A program made the position numbers and the translations under genes. A DNA stretch of 64,000 nt from Vibrio viridaestus (GTDB lineage Bacteria > Pseudomonadota > Gammaproteobacteria > Enterobacterales > Vibrionaceae), in assembly GCF_003856525.1 (NCBI RefSeq), contig NZ_RJVQ01000010.1, forward strand, positions 1 through 64,000, read 5' to 3'. Below the pieces are notes generated by a model, which worked only from the letters and a program-made list of their open reading frames with translations, did not search any database and was not told the origin of the DNA. Each line of letters begins with the position of its first letter. Position 1 is the stretch's first letter. Shown one piece after another: positions 38,373 through 47,601 of the stretch.

Positions 38373-39284
38373 ATGACTTTAACTCCTGCGCGTATGACGC
38401 ACCTAAAACAGCTTGAAGCTGAATCGATACATATTATTCGCGAAGTAGCAGCGGAATTTGATAACCCGGTCATGCTCTACTCGGTGGGTAAAGACTCGTC
38501 AGTTATGCTTCATTTAGCGAAGAAAGCCTTTGCTCCAGGCGTTCCTCCATTCCCATTAATGCATGTGGATACGACCTGGAAATTCAAAGAAATGATTCAG
38601 TTCCGCGATTACATGGCGGAAAAAGTAGGTATGAAACTACTGGTTCACCAAAACCAGGAAGGCCTGGAAATGAACATCAGTCCTTTTGATAATGGCTCAA
38701 AGCATACTGACGTAATGAAAACTCAATCATTAAAGCAAGCGTTAGACAAATACCAGTTTGATGCGGCCTTTGGTGGCGCTCGCCGTGACGAAGAAAAATC
38801 ACGTGCCAAAGAGCGTGTTTATTCATTCCGTGACGAACACCATCGCTGGGATCCTAAGAACCAACGTCCTGAATTATGGAATATCTACAACGGTCGCGTA
38901 AATAAAGGCGAAAGTATCCGTGTATTCCCTCTTTCGAACTGGACAGAGTTAGATATCTGGCAATACATCTATCTGGAAAACATCGAAATTCCTGAGCTGT
39001 ATTTCTCTAAAAAACGCCCAGTTGTTGAACGCGACGGCATGCTGATCATGGTTGATGATGATCGTATGAAGCTGCGCGAAGGTGAGAAAATCGAAGAGAA
39101 AATGGTGCGCTTCCGTACTCTCGGCTGTTACCCACTAACAGGAGCGGTCGAGTCAGAAGCAACAACACTACCTGAAATTATTCAGGAAATGCTACTGACG
39201 ACCACATCAGAACGTCAGGGTCGTGCGATTGACCACGACAGCTCAGCATCAATGGAGAAAAAGAAACGCGAAGGATATTTCTAA
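38373..39284 (+). CDS. cysD: sulfate adenylyltransferase subunit 2
   Basis: CysD is the catalytic ATP-pyrophosphatase part of ATP sulfurylase and makes adenosine 5'-phosphosulfate from sulfate and ATP with the GTPase CysN. The PP-loop is [12 protein letters not shown] near residue 37, and [16 protein letters not shown] and [15 protein letters not shown] follow. The 303 residues match E. coli CysD (302). The ATG at 38373 has AGGAAG upstream. Unusually, its partner cysN is not next: cysC follows with no gap, then a DHH gene, then cysN. Confidence 0.97.
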   Translation: MTLTPARMTHLKQLEAESIHIIREVAAEFDNPVMLYSVGKDSSVMLHLAKKAFAPGVPPFPLMHVDTTWKFKEMIQFRDYMAEKVGMKLLVHQNQEGLEMNISPFDNGSKHTDVMKTQSLKQALDKYQFDAAFGGARRDEEKSRAKERVYSFRDEHHRWDPKNQRPELWNIYNGRVNKGESIRVFPLSNWTELDIWQYIYLENIEIPELYFSKKRPVVERDGMLIMVDDDRMKLREGEKIEEKMVRFRTLGCYPLTGAVESEATTLPEIIQEMLLTTTSERQGRAIDHDSSASMEKKKREGYF

Positions 39285-39926
39285 ATGACATCTCCTTACG
39301 AAAGAAAGCAGCATGACAGCGCAGGAGGCGACGTCGTCTGGCACCATTCTACGGTTACCCATCAAGATAGGGTTAAACAGAAAGGGCAAACGCCAGTTGT
39401 GTTGTGGTTTACAGGATTAAGTGGATCGGGTAAATCCACTATCGCAAACGCGGTAGAGAGTCTGTTACTTGAAAAAGGCAAGCACAGCTACCTTCTGGAT
39501 GGTGATAACGTTCGTCATGGATTAAACAAAGATCTTGGTTTTAGCGATGCTGATCGGGTAGAAAACATTCGTCGTATTGGTGAAGTAGCCAAATTATTTG
39601 TTGATTCTGGCTCAATAGTGCTGACTGCCTTTATCTCGCCATTTATTGCGGATCGCCAGCAAGTACGAGAGCTTTTGCAACCAGAACAATTCCTAGAAGT
39701 CTTCATTGATACTCCTCTGGATGTGTGCGAATCGCGAGACCCTAAAGGTCTGTATAAAAAAGCACGTGCAGGAGAAATCAAACACTTCACAGGTATTGAC
39801 TCTGAATACGAGGCACCAAAACAACCTGAGATTCATGTTGAAACGGCCAATGCTTCGATTGAAGAGTGTGCGGTGCAAATCGTACAAAAGCTGGATGCAC
39901 TAGGCTATCTGCAGGGGGATAAATAA
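39285..39926 (+). CDS. cysC: adenylylsulfate kinase
   Basis: CysC phosphorylates APS at the 3' hydroxyl to give PAPS, the activated sulfate used by PAPS reductase or by sulfotransferases. The 213-residue protein has Walker [10 protein letters not shown] near residue 45, [10 protein letters not shown], the FISPF loop and [12 protein letters not shown], all diagnostic. The start codon follows the cysD stop directly, and AAGGA lies within the end of cysD, so translation is coupled. The DHH gene follows after two bases. Confidence 0.96.
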   Translation: MTSPYERKQHDSAGGDVVWHHSTVTHQDRVKQKGQTPVVLWFTGLSGSGKSTIANAVESLLLEKGKHSYLLDGDNVRHGLNKDLGFSDADRVENIRRIGEVAKLFVDSGSIVLTAFISPFIADRQQVRELLQPEQFLEVFIDTPLDVCESRDPKGLYKKARAGEIKHFTGIDSEYEAPKQPEIHVETANASIEECAVQIVQKLDALGYLQGDK

Positions 39927-39928
39927 CC

Positions 39929-40894
39929 ATGCACTACGATGTATTTAACGGAGATGCTGACGGTATTATCGCTTTATTACAGCTTCGCTTAGACGCTCCC
40001 AAGGACAGCATCCTTGTGACCGGTGTGAAGCGCGATATCAAACTATTGTCTCAGGTCGTTAAAGCAGGCGATGCCACTTCAGTGACGACTCTGGATATCT
40101 CGATGGAGAAAAATCAGGACGCCTTACACAGTTTACTCGATAGCAAGGTGCCGGTTTTCTATTGTGATCATCATCGTACTGGCGACATTCCCGAATCAGA
40201 TTCACTAGATGTTCTGGTAAATCTCGATGCGGAAGTCTGTACTAGTCTGCTAATCAACCAAAAGCTACAGGGTAAATACAGCTCATGGGCTATCGCTGCC
40301 GCTTTTGGCGATAACCTTAACCAACGTGCACAAGCTATGGGTGAGCAACAAGGGTTAAACCAAACTGATATCGATTTTTTATGTGAGTTAGGTACCTTGA
40401 TTAACTACAACGGCTATGGTGCTTCGCTTGATGATTTGCATATTCCACCAGCAGAGTTATTTCTGCAATTGAAACGGTACCCATCGCCTTTTGAGCTGAG
40501 AGAGGATAAATCCTCGCCTTACTATCAGCTTAAAGTGGGATATGAGCAAGATTACGCAAACGTCGCTCAAATCGAGCCTGTGCACAGCGATTCAGTCAGT
40601 CGGGTTTTCGAACTGCCATGTGAACGCTGGGCAAGACGTATTAGCGGTGTATATGGAAATGAACTGGCAAATCAGTCCCCCGAGCTCGCTCATGCCGTCA
40701 TGACACTAAATAGCAATGGCGAAGACTACACCGTTAGTGTTCGTGCACCTCTTCGTAATAGAGTCGGTGCCGATGACGTCTGTACTCAATTTGCTACAGG
40801 CGGTGGACGCAAAGCTGCAGCTGGAATTAATGCTTTACCAGTAAGCGAAAAAGCAAAATTTATCCAAACATTAAATGATTACTACAGGGTTTAG
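39929..40894 (+). CDS. DHH-family phosphoesterase, candidate PAP phosphatase
   Basis: The 321-residue protein carries DHH superfamily motifs: FNGDADG near residue 6 (motif I), TTLDIS, CDHHRTG (the DHH triad) and AAFGDNLN, with a C-terminal DHHA1-like domain whose usual GGGHxxAAG reads GGGRKAAAG. Relatives such as NrnA degrade short RNAs and dephosphorylate 3'-phosphoadenosine 5'-phosphate (PAP). Its place between cysC and cysN, with a strong ribosome site (AGGGGG), makes PAP recycling an attractive but unproven role. The histidine-to-arginine change in the substrate-binding glycine motif may change the substrate. It could instead be a nanoRNase or another phosphoesterase. Confidence 0.75.
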   Translation: MHYDVFNGDADGIIALLQLRLDAPKDSILVTGVKRDIKLLSQVVKAGDATSVTTLDISMEKNQDALHSLLDSKVPVFYCDHHRTGDIPESDSLDVLVNLDAEVCTSLLINQKLQGKYSSWAIAAAFGDNLNQRAQAMGEQQGLNQTDIDFLCELGTLINYNGYGASLDDLHIPPAELFLQLKRYPSPFELREDKSSPYYQLKVGYEQDYANVAQIEPVHSDSVSRVFELPCERWARRISGVYGNELANQSPELAHAVMTLNSNGEDYTVSVRAPLRNRVGADDVCTQFATGGGRKAAAGINALPVSEKAKFIQTLNDYYRV

Positions 40895-40976
40895 TTGAAC
40901 AAACGTCTCTTATAGGGCGTGGGACATTGAGTTCCCCCTAAACGTTTAACCCTGAATCCTGATAAGGAAATTGATT

Positions 40977-42386
40977 ATGTCGCATTCATCTGATTTGATT
41001 GCAAAAGATATCGAAGCCTACTTAAAGGTTCATGAAAACAAAGACCTGTTACGTTTCCTCACCTGTGGTAACGTCGACGATGGTAAATCCACTCTTATTG
41101 GACGTCTGCTTTATGATAGCAAGCTGATTTATGAAGATCAGATGGCCGCTATCGAGAAAGACTCGCAGAAATTCAACACAACCGATCAGGCATTTGACCT
41201 GGCATTGTTGGTGGACGGCCTGCAGTCTGAACGTGAGCAGGGCATCACGATTGACGTAGCTTACCGTTACTTCTCAACCGATAAACGTAAGTTCATTATC
41301 GCGGATACTCCAGGACACGAACAGTATACTCGTAACATGGCAACAGGTGCTTCTACTTGTGAACTTGCCATCGTGATGGTGGATGCACGTCATGGTATCC
41401 AAACTCAAACACGCCGCCATAGTTATATCTGCAGCCTGCTTGGTATCAAGCATGTGATTGTTGCGATCAACAAAATGGATTTGATGGACTTCAGCCAGGA
41501 CGTGTATCAGAAGATCAAAGCAGATTATCGTGAGATGGCTAAACACCTGAACATTGATGATATTCGTTTTGTGCCAATTTCAGCTTTGCTAGGCGACAAC
41601 GTTGTTACACCAAGCGAGAATATGGACTGGTACCCTGGCGCAACGTTAATGAAGTTGCTGGAAACAGTGAAAGTGGGTAAAGACACCAACATGCAGCAGA
41701 TGCGTTTCCCTGTTCAGTATGTGAACCGTCCAAACCTAAACTTCCGTGGCTTCTGCGGTACTCTGGCCTCTGGTCTGATTCAGGTAGGCGACGAAGTAAC
41801 GGCACTTCCATCGGGTAAGAAATCTCGTGTGAAATCTATCTACACATTCGATGGTGATCTTGAACTGGCGCAACCAGGGCAGGCAATCACGCTGACACTG
41901 GAAGATGAAATTGATGTCTCACGTGGAGATATGTTAGTTCACACTGGTCACGAGCCACAAATCAGTCGTAAATTCGATGCACACGTTGTTTGGATGAGTG
42001 AAACACCGCTACGTACGCACAAAGAGTACCTGTTTAAGTTTGCAACCAAGTCGTGTTCTGGTCGTGTTAGCGCGATTCCGCATAAAGTCGATGTGAACAC
42101 ATTGGAACTGCATGCGAAAAACAGTGAATCCGTCGAGCTGAACGAAATAGGTTTGACCAGCATTTCACTGACAGACGAAGTCGCTATTGATGCGTACCAG
42201 TCTCTACCAAAAACAGGCGCGTTTATCATCATCGACCGCCACACGAACGTCACCGTTGGTGCGGGTATGGTTGATAACGTGACAAACATCGATTCACTGG
42301 ATACTCGTGAATATTCTGAAGCTGAAAAAGAGCTCAACGCATACGTGCGTAAACACTTCCCTGAATGGGGCTGTGCTGAGATCTAA
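40977..42386 (+). CDS. cysN: sulfate adenylyltransferase subunit 1
   Basis: CysN is the EF-Tu-like GTPase that drives CysD. The 469-residue protein has G1 [10 protein letters not shown]3 DTPGHEQY and G4 NKMDL, followed by two beta-barrel domains; there is no fused CysC domain. The ATG at 40977 has AAGGA nine bases upstream; an in-frame TTG two codons earlier is less likely. It is separated from the DHH gene by 82 bases, so it may also have a local promoter. A strong hairpin stands just after its stop. Confidence 0.96.
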   Translation: MSHSSDLIAKDIEAYLKVHENKDLLRFLTCGNVDDGKSTLIGRLLYDSKLIYEDQMAAIEKDSQKFNTTDQAFDLALLVDGLQSEREQGITIDVAYRYFSTDKRKFIIADTPGHEQYTRNMATGASTCELAIVMVDARHGIQTQTRRHSYICSLLGIKHVIVAINKMDLMDFSQDVYQKIKADYREMAKHLNIDDIRFVPISALLGDNVVTPSENMDWYPGATLMKLLETVKVGKDTNMQQMRFPVQYVNRPNLNFRGFCGTLASGLIQVGDEVTALPSGKKSRVKSIYTFDGDLELAQPGQAITLTLEDEIDVSRGDMLVHTGHEPQISRKFDAHVVWMSETPLRTHKEYLFKFATKSCSGRVSAIPHKVDVNTLELHAKNSESVELNEIGLTSISLTDEVAIDAYQSLPKTGAFIIIDRHTNVTVGAGMVDNVTNIDSLDTREYSEAEKELNAYVRKHFPEWGCAEI

Positions 42387-42396
42387 TCAGACATAC

Positions 42397-42427
42397 ATAG
42401 GGTTAAGTATTTATTACTTAACCCTAT
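42397..42427. terminator. 13-bp hairpin between cysN and the sugar transferase gene
   Basis: ATAGGGTTAAGTA (42397-42409) pairs perfectly with TACTTAACCCTAT (42415-42427) around a 5-base loop. It lies between convergent genes and contains the stop codon of the sugar transferase. It is very stable, though neither strand shows a long T-run. Confidence 0.6.
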
Positions 42428-42962
42428 CACCTGACCCTTTTCCAGTTGCTGTTTGCACGATATAAACAAAGTAATTTTTTAAGCTCATCGTTGCTATCAT
42501 CCGCTGGTCCCACTCTGCAAGTTTTTGTGGCGTCGACATATCAATTTCATTCACTTGAGCCAGTCCTGTAATTCCGGGTAAAACGTCTAGCACACCACAT
42601 TTTTCACGCTCTTCAATCAATTCCTCCTGATTGAATAAACAAGGTCTGGGCCCAACTAGGCTCATTTCCCCTTTCAACACATTGATCAACTGTGGAAGTT
42701 CATCTAACTTCGTTTTTCTTAGAAAGCCACCCAATTTGGTGACAGAACTTGCTCCCACGAGATGAGTCGCAACGGACTGAGTCTGAGGTGGCATGGTACG
42801 AAATTTAATTAGCGTAAAAGGTTGCTTCTTTTTTCCTACCCGTACTTGGGTGAATATCGGTGCACCCGTATCAAAATACCCCAAAATACAAACAATAAGC
42901 ATCACCGGCCAAAGTAAAAGCAGGCCCAGTAACGAAAAAAATAAATCAAAACAACGAATCAT
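42414..42962 (-). CDS. small initiating sugar-phosphate transferase (PglC/WcaJ-type)
   Basis: The 182-residue protein is a monotopic phosphoglycosyl transferase: one re-entrant N-terminal membrane helix, RVGKKKQPFTLIKFRTM with the conserved lysine and arginine, and KLDELPQLINVLKGEMSLVGPRP containing the catalytic Asp-Glu pair. It lacks the large N-terminal domain of WcaJ/WbaP. Such enzymes load the first sugar-1-phosphate onto undecaprenyl phosphate. The reductase and WbpM-type dehydratase beside it suggest a 2-acetamido-2,6-dideoxyhexose as donor. The start at 42962 is eight bases past the reductase stop. Confidence 0.88.
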   Translation of the reverse strand: MIRCFDLFFSLLGLLLLWPVMLIVCILGYFDTGAPIFTQVRVGKKKQPFTLIKFRTMPPQTQSVATHLVGASSVTKLGGFLRKTKLDELPQLINVLKGEMSLVGPRPCLFNQEELIEEREKCGVLDVLPGITGLAQVNEIDMSTPQKLAEWDQRMIATMSLKNYFVYIVQTATGKGSGDRVK

Positions 42963-42969
42963 GTTCAGC

Positions 42970-43917
42970 TTAACCTTTATGCTCAAGATAACAGTCAACC
43001 GTCTCCTTCAAACCCTCAGAGAATGAATAAGGTGGTGTCCAGTTTAATAGCGATTTTGTGTGACTAATATTAACCTGTAAAGGTAAACAAAGTCTCTGTG
43101 CAACGGCCTTTTTCCCTATCAAAGTCAACATCAACTTTAGAAGCTCTTGGGGAACAGGAATAAGGCGAGTAGGTCTGTTCATATGCTTTGCAACGGCACG
43201 GAATAATCCACTGACCGTGACATCATCATCATCAGACACCATAAAAGTCTGCCCCGGAGCTCGGGAGTGTGTACACACCACAAGAATAAGATCGACTAAG
43301 TTCTTCACGAAAACCAGGCTACGGGTTGTTTTGATACAGCCAAATGGTAACGGTATCCCTTTATCAATCACTCGTAATAAAGAGTAGAAGTTCGCTTTTA
43401 CGCCCGGTCCATAAACTAGTGGCGGACGAATAATCACAAGCTCCATATCAGAGTCCAAGCAGAGATTTTTTAGTTGCTCTTCCGCACTCAATTTACTCTT
43501 TCCATATTCGTCAATTGGATGAGGTAAATCATCGTGTTGAAATGCCACATCAGGCGCATTCCATTCTCCGTTAACTTTTATCGAGCTAACGAAAACAAAC
43601 CGCTTTACTCCCATTTTTACCGCTTGTTCAGCTAGGCTAAGCGTGGCTTGTACATTGACAATATCGTATGCTCGCTGCGCTTCTTCCTCTGTTTCGTCCA
43701 TCTGATGTACCCTAGCTGCACAATGAATCACGGTATCTACATTATCAAGTGCTGGCATCCACGAACTATCCGGCATAAGTTCGATATGAGCATTTTGGCA
43801 TTGTTCGATAACATGACTACGTGAGTGCGCAACAACTGTCTTTCCAAATTGAAGTAACTGCTTGACAAGTTCTCTTCCAATAAATCCACTACTCCCAGTG
43901 ACCAATACTTTATTCAT
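42970..43917 (-). CDS. NAD-dependent epimerase/reductase, WbpV/WreQ-like
   Basis: The 315-residue short-chain dehydrogenase has the Rossmann motif VTGSSGFIGREL at the start, SSIKVNG, and the catalytic YGKSK near residue 160. In gene neighbourhoods with WbpM-type dehydratases and a small sugar transferase, relatives (WbpV, WreQ) reduce the 4-keto sugar to UDP-QuiNAc or UDP-FucNAc; a 4-epimerase is the alternative. A good ribosome site (GAGGG) precedes it. It is divergent from the dehydratase, with about 190 bases between them. Confidence 0.78.
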   Translation of the reverse strand: MNKVLVTGSSGFIGRELVKQLLQFGKTVVAHSRSHVIEQCQNAHIELMPDSSWMPALDNVDTVIHCAARVHQMDETEEEAQRAYDIVNVQATLSLAEQAVKMGVKRFVFVSSIKVNGEWNAPDVAFQHDDLPHPIDEYGKSKLSAEEQLKNLCLDSDMELVIIRPPLVYGPGVKANFYSLLRVIDKGIPLPFGCIKTTRSLVFVKNLVDLILVVCTHSRAPGQTFMVSDDDDVTVSGLFRAVAKHMNRPTRLIPVPQELLKLMLTLIGKKAVAQRLCLPLQVNISHTKSLLNWTPPYSFSEGLKETVDCYLEHKG

Positions 43918-44104
43918 TCAAGCCCTCAAGTGTTATATGGTTAAAAAATCACCATCCAATGATACATTACTGTCAATTCCCAAAGTTTACATTTGATTTA
44001 TCTAAAGATTAAGGCTTAGACTAGCGTTGGCATTAAAGTACTATAAATACAAGCCGCTAAAAATAAATAAAGGTATTTCGTCTTTCTCAAAGGCACTAAA
44101 AGCA

Positions 44105-45979
44105 ATGTTTACTCCTATTCGATTATTATTACAGGCGCAACGTAGAAACAAACGTTTTATCAGTCTCATGTACGACATATGTGCTGTGTTACTTTCTCTC
44201 TTTTTTGCTATGGTCTTGAGACTTGATGGCCTGCACTTTCCTATAGGCTACGCTGAAGTCATGTGTGTACTGTTGACTCTAGCCGTTACCTTAATGGTAT
44301 TCATCAAATTTGGAATGTACCGTGCAGTATTAAGGTATATGATGCTGCCAGCAATCGGGCATATTTTTCTTGCTGTTTTTCTTTCTTCCATCGCGTTAGC
44401 TCTCAGTAGTTACTTTTTCCATGCTTTTGTACCACGTAGCGTGCCCTTTATTTATGCCGGTTTAGCGATATTAACGCTAGGTGGGCCAAGAATCTTCATA
44501 CGTACTGTTTACTATCACTACTACAAAAGACACAAACCTAACGTCTTTATATATGGTGCAGGAGCAACAGGAAGAGATCTAGCTTATGCTCTAATTCAAG
44601 GAGATGAGTATCACCCTGTTGTACTTTTAGATGATGACAGAAGTAAAACTGGGCAAATTATGTTTGGTGTCCGAGTTCATCACAGTAGTGAATTTGAATC
44701 CCTAAAGTCTCTCTATGAGCCGGTTAAACTGCTTCTTGCTATCAATAATATAGGCAAAGGTGAACGACTAAGGCTGTTGGAAAAATTATCAGGTTGGCCA
44801 ATAGAAGTACAATCAGTACCTAGCGTAGAGGACATTGCCGCAGGGAGAGCAAGAGCAACTGATATTCGAGATTTGGATGTTTCCGACCTTTTAGGGAGAG
44901 CCGCAGTAGATCCAGATACGCAACTACTCTCAAAAAATATACTGGGTAAAAATGTCATGGTAACAGGAGCTGGTGGATCGATTGGTTCGGAGCTATGTCG
45001 CCAGATATTACGACAAAAACCTAAATCCATCGTACTGTTTGAGTTGAATGAATATAACCTATATAAAATAGATCAAGAACTACACGCTGTAATTATCCGT
45101 AAAGACTATGATACAAAAATTGTGGCAGCATTAGGCTCGGTACAGCGAGAAAATCGAGTACAAAAGCTGATGGAAATGCATAACATCGAAACTGTCTATC
45201 ACGCAGCAGCATACAAACATGTGCCTTTAGTAGAAGATAATATTATTGAAGGAATTAGGAACAACGTCTTTGGTACTTTATCCTGTGCAACAGCAGCGAT
45301 TAATGCAGGGGTTAAAAACTTTACTCTTATCTCTACTGATAAGGCCGTCAGGCCAACCAATATCATGGGCGCGAGTAAAAGAATGGCAGAGCTGGTGCTA
45401 CAAGCGCTTGCTGATAAAGGTAGCAATACCACCTTCACTATGGTTCGTTTTGGAAATGTACTGGGCTCATCAGGCTCCGTCGTTCCGCTGTTTAAAAAAC
45501 AAATTCGTAGAGGCGGCCCGGTCACTGTGACACATCCAGATATCATTCGTTATTTCATGCTTATCCCAGAGGCAGCTCAGCTAGTTATTCAAGCAGGAGC
45601 GATGGGAAAGAACGGCCAGGTATTTGTACTCGACATGGGAGAACCCGTAAAAATAATGGACCTCGCTGTACGTATGATTCATTTAATGGGGATGAAAGAA
45701 TATTACGATGGGCATAGTGAAAGTGGTGATATTGAAATTAAATTTACTGGCTTACGCCCAGGAGAGAAGCTTTATGAAGAATTATTAATTGGGGAAAATG
45801 TAGAGGGTACAAGTCATCAAAAAATCATGACAGCTATGGAAGAGAAATTGTCGTGGGATAGCATGAATACACTATTACAAGAATTAGATATTTGTTGCCA
45901 CAATTTTGATTCTGAATGCATTAAGAGAGTTCTACTTACCGCACCAACCGGGTACAACCCAAGAAAAGAGGAAGTCTAA
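44105..45979 (+). CDS. WbpM-type nucleotide-sugar 4,6-dehydratase
   Basis: This 624-residue membrane protein has four N-terminal helices (about 15-145), a CoA-binding-like Rossmann region (IYGAGATGRDL) and a C-terminal dehydratase domain (VTGAGGSIGSEL, STDKAVRPTNIMGASKRMAE). The MxxxK in place of YxxxK is typical of long WbpM/FlaA1-like enzymes, which turn UDP-GlcNAc into its 4-keto-6-deoxy form. I favour the ATG at 44105; a TTG at 44027 would add 26 residues without family support. The GT2 gene follows two bases after the stop. It probably feeds the neighbouring reductase. Confidence 0.9.
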   Translation: MFTPIRLLLQAQRRNKRFISLMYDICAVLLSLFFAMVLRLDGLHFPIGYAEVMCVLLTLAVTLMVFIKFGMYRAVLRYMMLPAIGHIFLAVFLSSIALALSSYFFHAFVPRSVPFIYAGLAILTLGGPRIFIRTVYYHYYKRHKPNVFIYGAGATGRDLAYALIQGDEYHPVVLLDDDRSKTGQIMFGVRVHHSSEFESLKSLYEPVKLLLAINNIGKGERLRLLEKLSGWPIEVQSVPSVEDIAAGRARATDIRDLDVSDLLGRAAVDPDTQLLSKNILGKNVMVTGAGGSIGSELCRQILRQKPKSIVLFELNEYNLYKIDQELHAVIIRKDYDTKIVAALGSVQRENRVQKLMEMHNIETVYHAAAYKHVPLVEDNIIEGIRNNVFGTLSCATAAINAGVKNFTLISTDKAVRPTNIMGASKRMAELVLQALADKGSNTTFTMVRFGNVLGSSGSVVPLFKKQIRRGGPVTVTHPDIIRYFMLIPEAAQLVIQAGAMGKNGQVFVLDMGEPVKIMDLAVRMIHLMGMKEYYDGHSESGDIEIKFTGLRPGEKLYEELLIGENVEGTSHQKIMTAMEEKLSWDSMNTLLQELDICCHNFDSECIKRVLLTAPTGYNPRKEEV

Positions 45980-45981
45980 TC

Positions 45982-46734
45982 GTGGCCCTATTTATTTCGG
46001 TCATTAGTCATAACCATGATGATATGATTGTAGAAAACCCTACACTAAAAAATTTAGCCCATGATTACACAGTAATACTTAAAGCTAATACTCCTGCCAA
46101 ACAAATTTTGCGTAACTACTGTGAAGGTGCGGGAATTATTCTACTTCAAGGTAATAAAAAGAAGGGATTTGGTGCGAATAACAACGAAGTCTTTAATTAT
46201 GCAAAGACGCAACTCAACATGCAGAACAGCGACTACTTCTTGGTCTTAAATCCCGATGTAACTGTAACATTAGAAAGTATACGAAGCTTAATGACTGTAG
46301 TGCAAGAGGAGCAATATCCTATATCAACGATAAATCTTTATCGTGATAAAGAAATGAGAGTTTATGATAACTCGATACGCCGTTTTCCTTCTCCGCTGAA
46401 TCCGATAAAGACTTTGCTAAGACTCAAGAGAACCGATCATTACGATAAAAACTCTATTCATAAACCAATCGCTGTGGACTGGGCAGCGGGCTCACTTCTA
46501 CTTTTCAATTCTGGCGTTTATGAAGAACTCAATGGTTTTGATGAACGATACTTTATGTATTTTGAAGACGTAGATATATGCATGAGAGGTAAAAGTAGAA
46601 AATACCACACATATTATATTCCTAAAATCTACGCCATACATAAAGGTGGATTTAAAAATAGAAAAATATTATCTAAAAATTTTACCATTTACTTAACTAG
46701 CTTTATCACTTTCACCCTTAAATATTTTCATTAA
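45982..46734 (+). CDS. GT2 glycosyltransferase
   Basis: The 250-residue protein is a GT-A family 2 transferase: LNPDVT at the metal site near residue 92, DWAAGSLLLFN and FDERYFMYFEDVDICMR near residues 165-202, a pattern common to rhamnosyltransferase-like enzymes. The start codon is GTG with GAGGAA upstream, and it follows the dehydratase by two bases, so they are coupled. Sugar and linkage are not predictable. Its last 42 bases overlap the 3' end of a convergent glycosyltransferase gene. Confidence 0.85.
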   Translation: MALFISVISHNHDDMIVENPTLKNLAHDYTVILKANTPAKQILRNYCEGAGIILLQGNKKKGFGANNNEVFNYAKTQLNMQNSDYFLVLNPDVTVTLESIRSLMTVVQEEQYPISTINLYRDKEMRVYDNSIRRFPSPLNPIKTLLRLKRTDHYDKNSIHKPIAVDWAAGSLLLFNSGVYEELNGFDERYFMYFEDVDICMRGKSRKYHTYYIPKIYAIHKGGFKNRKILSKNFTIYLTSFITFTLKYFH

Positions 46735-47601
46735 AATAAAGAAATACAGGTTGATTAATTTACCTTTAAAAAAACCAAAGCCATCAAAACAAAATGAATT
46801 ATAACAATTCTTATTCATATAAACTTTAAAAAAATATATAGATTGTTTAGATATATTTATTATATTTTTAAAAAAAATAATTGGATGAAATAGCTTAAAA
46901 AACTTAGAATCAGAAGAAGAAACAGCTCCAATAATATTATTTTCATGCTGCCTATACAATAAATATTGCCCCGGAATCATCTTAACACTGCCATAATACT
47001 TGACTACGATCGCTAACCACCAATCATGTATCATTATATTAGGGCTTGTAATATCACAAATAGACAAAAAGTCCTTTACCCTTGAGTTTATACATATAGT
47101 AGCTCCCTGAACACAGTTACGTACGAGAATTGAATCATCGCCCAGTACGGTGTGGCTCAATTTCTGAAACTTGAAAAAGCTTTTCCCAATAATATTATCT
47201 GATTCATCTATAAGGATTGAATCAGAAAAATATAGTATGGGTTCATTAGATTCAATAAAACTATTACTATAAATTTCTACTTTTTTATAATCCCAAATAT
47301 CATCTTGATCACACAGAAATAACCAATCGAAATTCTCATTCATTATACCTGAAAGAAAATTAGCTGTAACACCTGACTTTGGTCCGCATCTATAGTTTAT
47401 AAAACCTGAATCTATTTCATGCTCATATTCTACATCCAAGAATCTCTTCAATTTATCATCACAACTATCATCATAAATAAAAATACAATTAACCTTCATC
47501 GATTGGTTGATTATACTATCTAGCTGTTTAATAAAAAATTTTATATATGGATTATAGGTGCACAATAATACTGAAATATTCTTATTTATATCTTTAGCCA
47601 T
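46693..47601 (-). CDS. GT2 glycosyltransferase, rhamnosyltransferase-like
   Basis: The 302-residue GT2 protein starts ISVLLCTYNP, has the metal motif LCDQDDIWD near residue 95 and the later HDWWLAIVV, a pattern shared with alpha-1,3-rhamnosyltransferases. With rmlBADC in the same operon a rhamnose donor is likely but unproven. It is the last gene of the leftward operon and its start overlaps the upstream sulfotransferase gene by eight bases. Base composition is strongly AT-rich. Confidence 0.83.
   Translation of the reverse strand: MAKDINKNISVLLCTYNPYIKFFIKQLDSIINQSMKVNCIFIYDDSCDDKLKRFLDVEYEHEIDSGFINYRCGPKSGVTANFLSGIMNENFDWLFLCDQDDIWDYKKVEIYSNSFIESNEPILYFSDSILIDESDNIIGKSFFKFQKLSHTVLGDDSILVRNCVQGATICINSRVKDFLSICDITSPNIMIHDWWLAIVVKYYGSVKMIPGQYLLYRQHENNIIGAVSSSDSKFFKLFHPIIFFKNIINISKQSIYFFKVYMNKNCYNSFCFDGFGFFKGKLINLYFFILMKIFKGESDKAS

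Noticed and set aside
44027-44104. TTG start extending the WbpM-type protein by 26 residues
   Set aside because: The extra residues are basic, have no family counterpart, and the ribosome site is poor; the ATG at 44105 fits better, although this is not certain.
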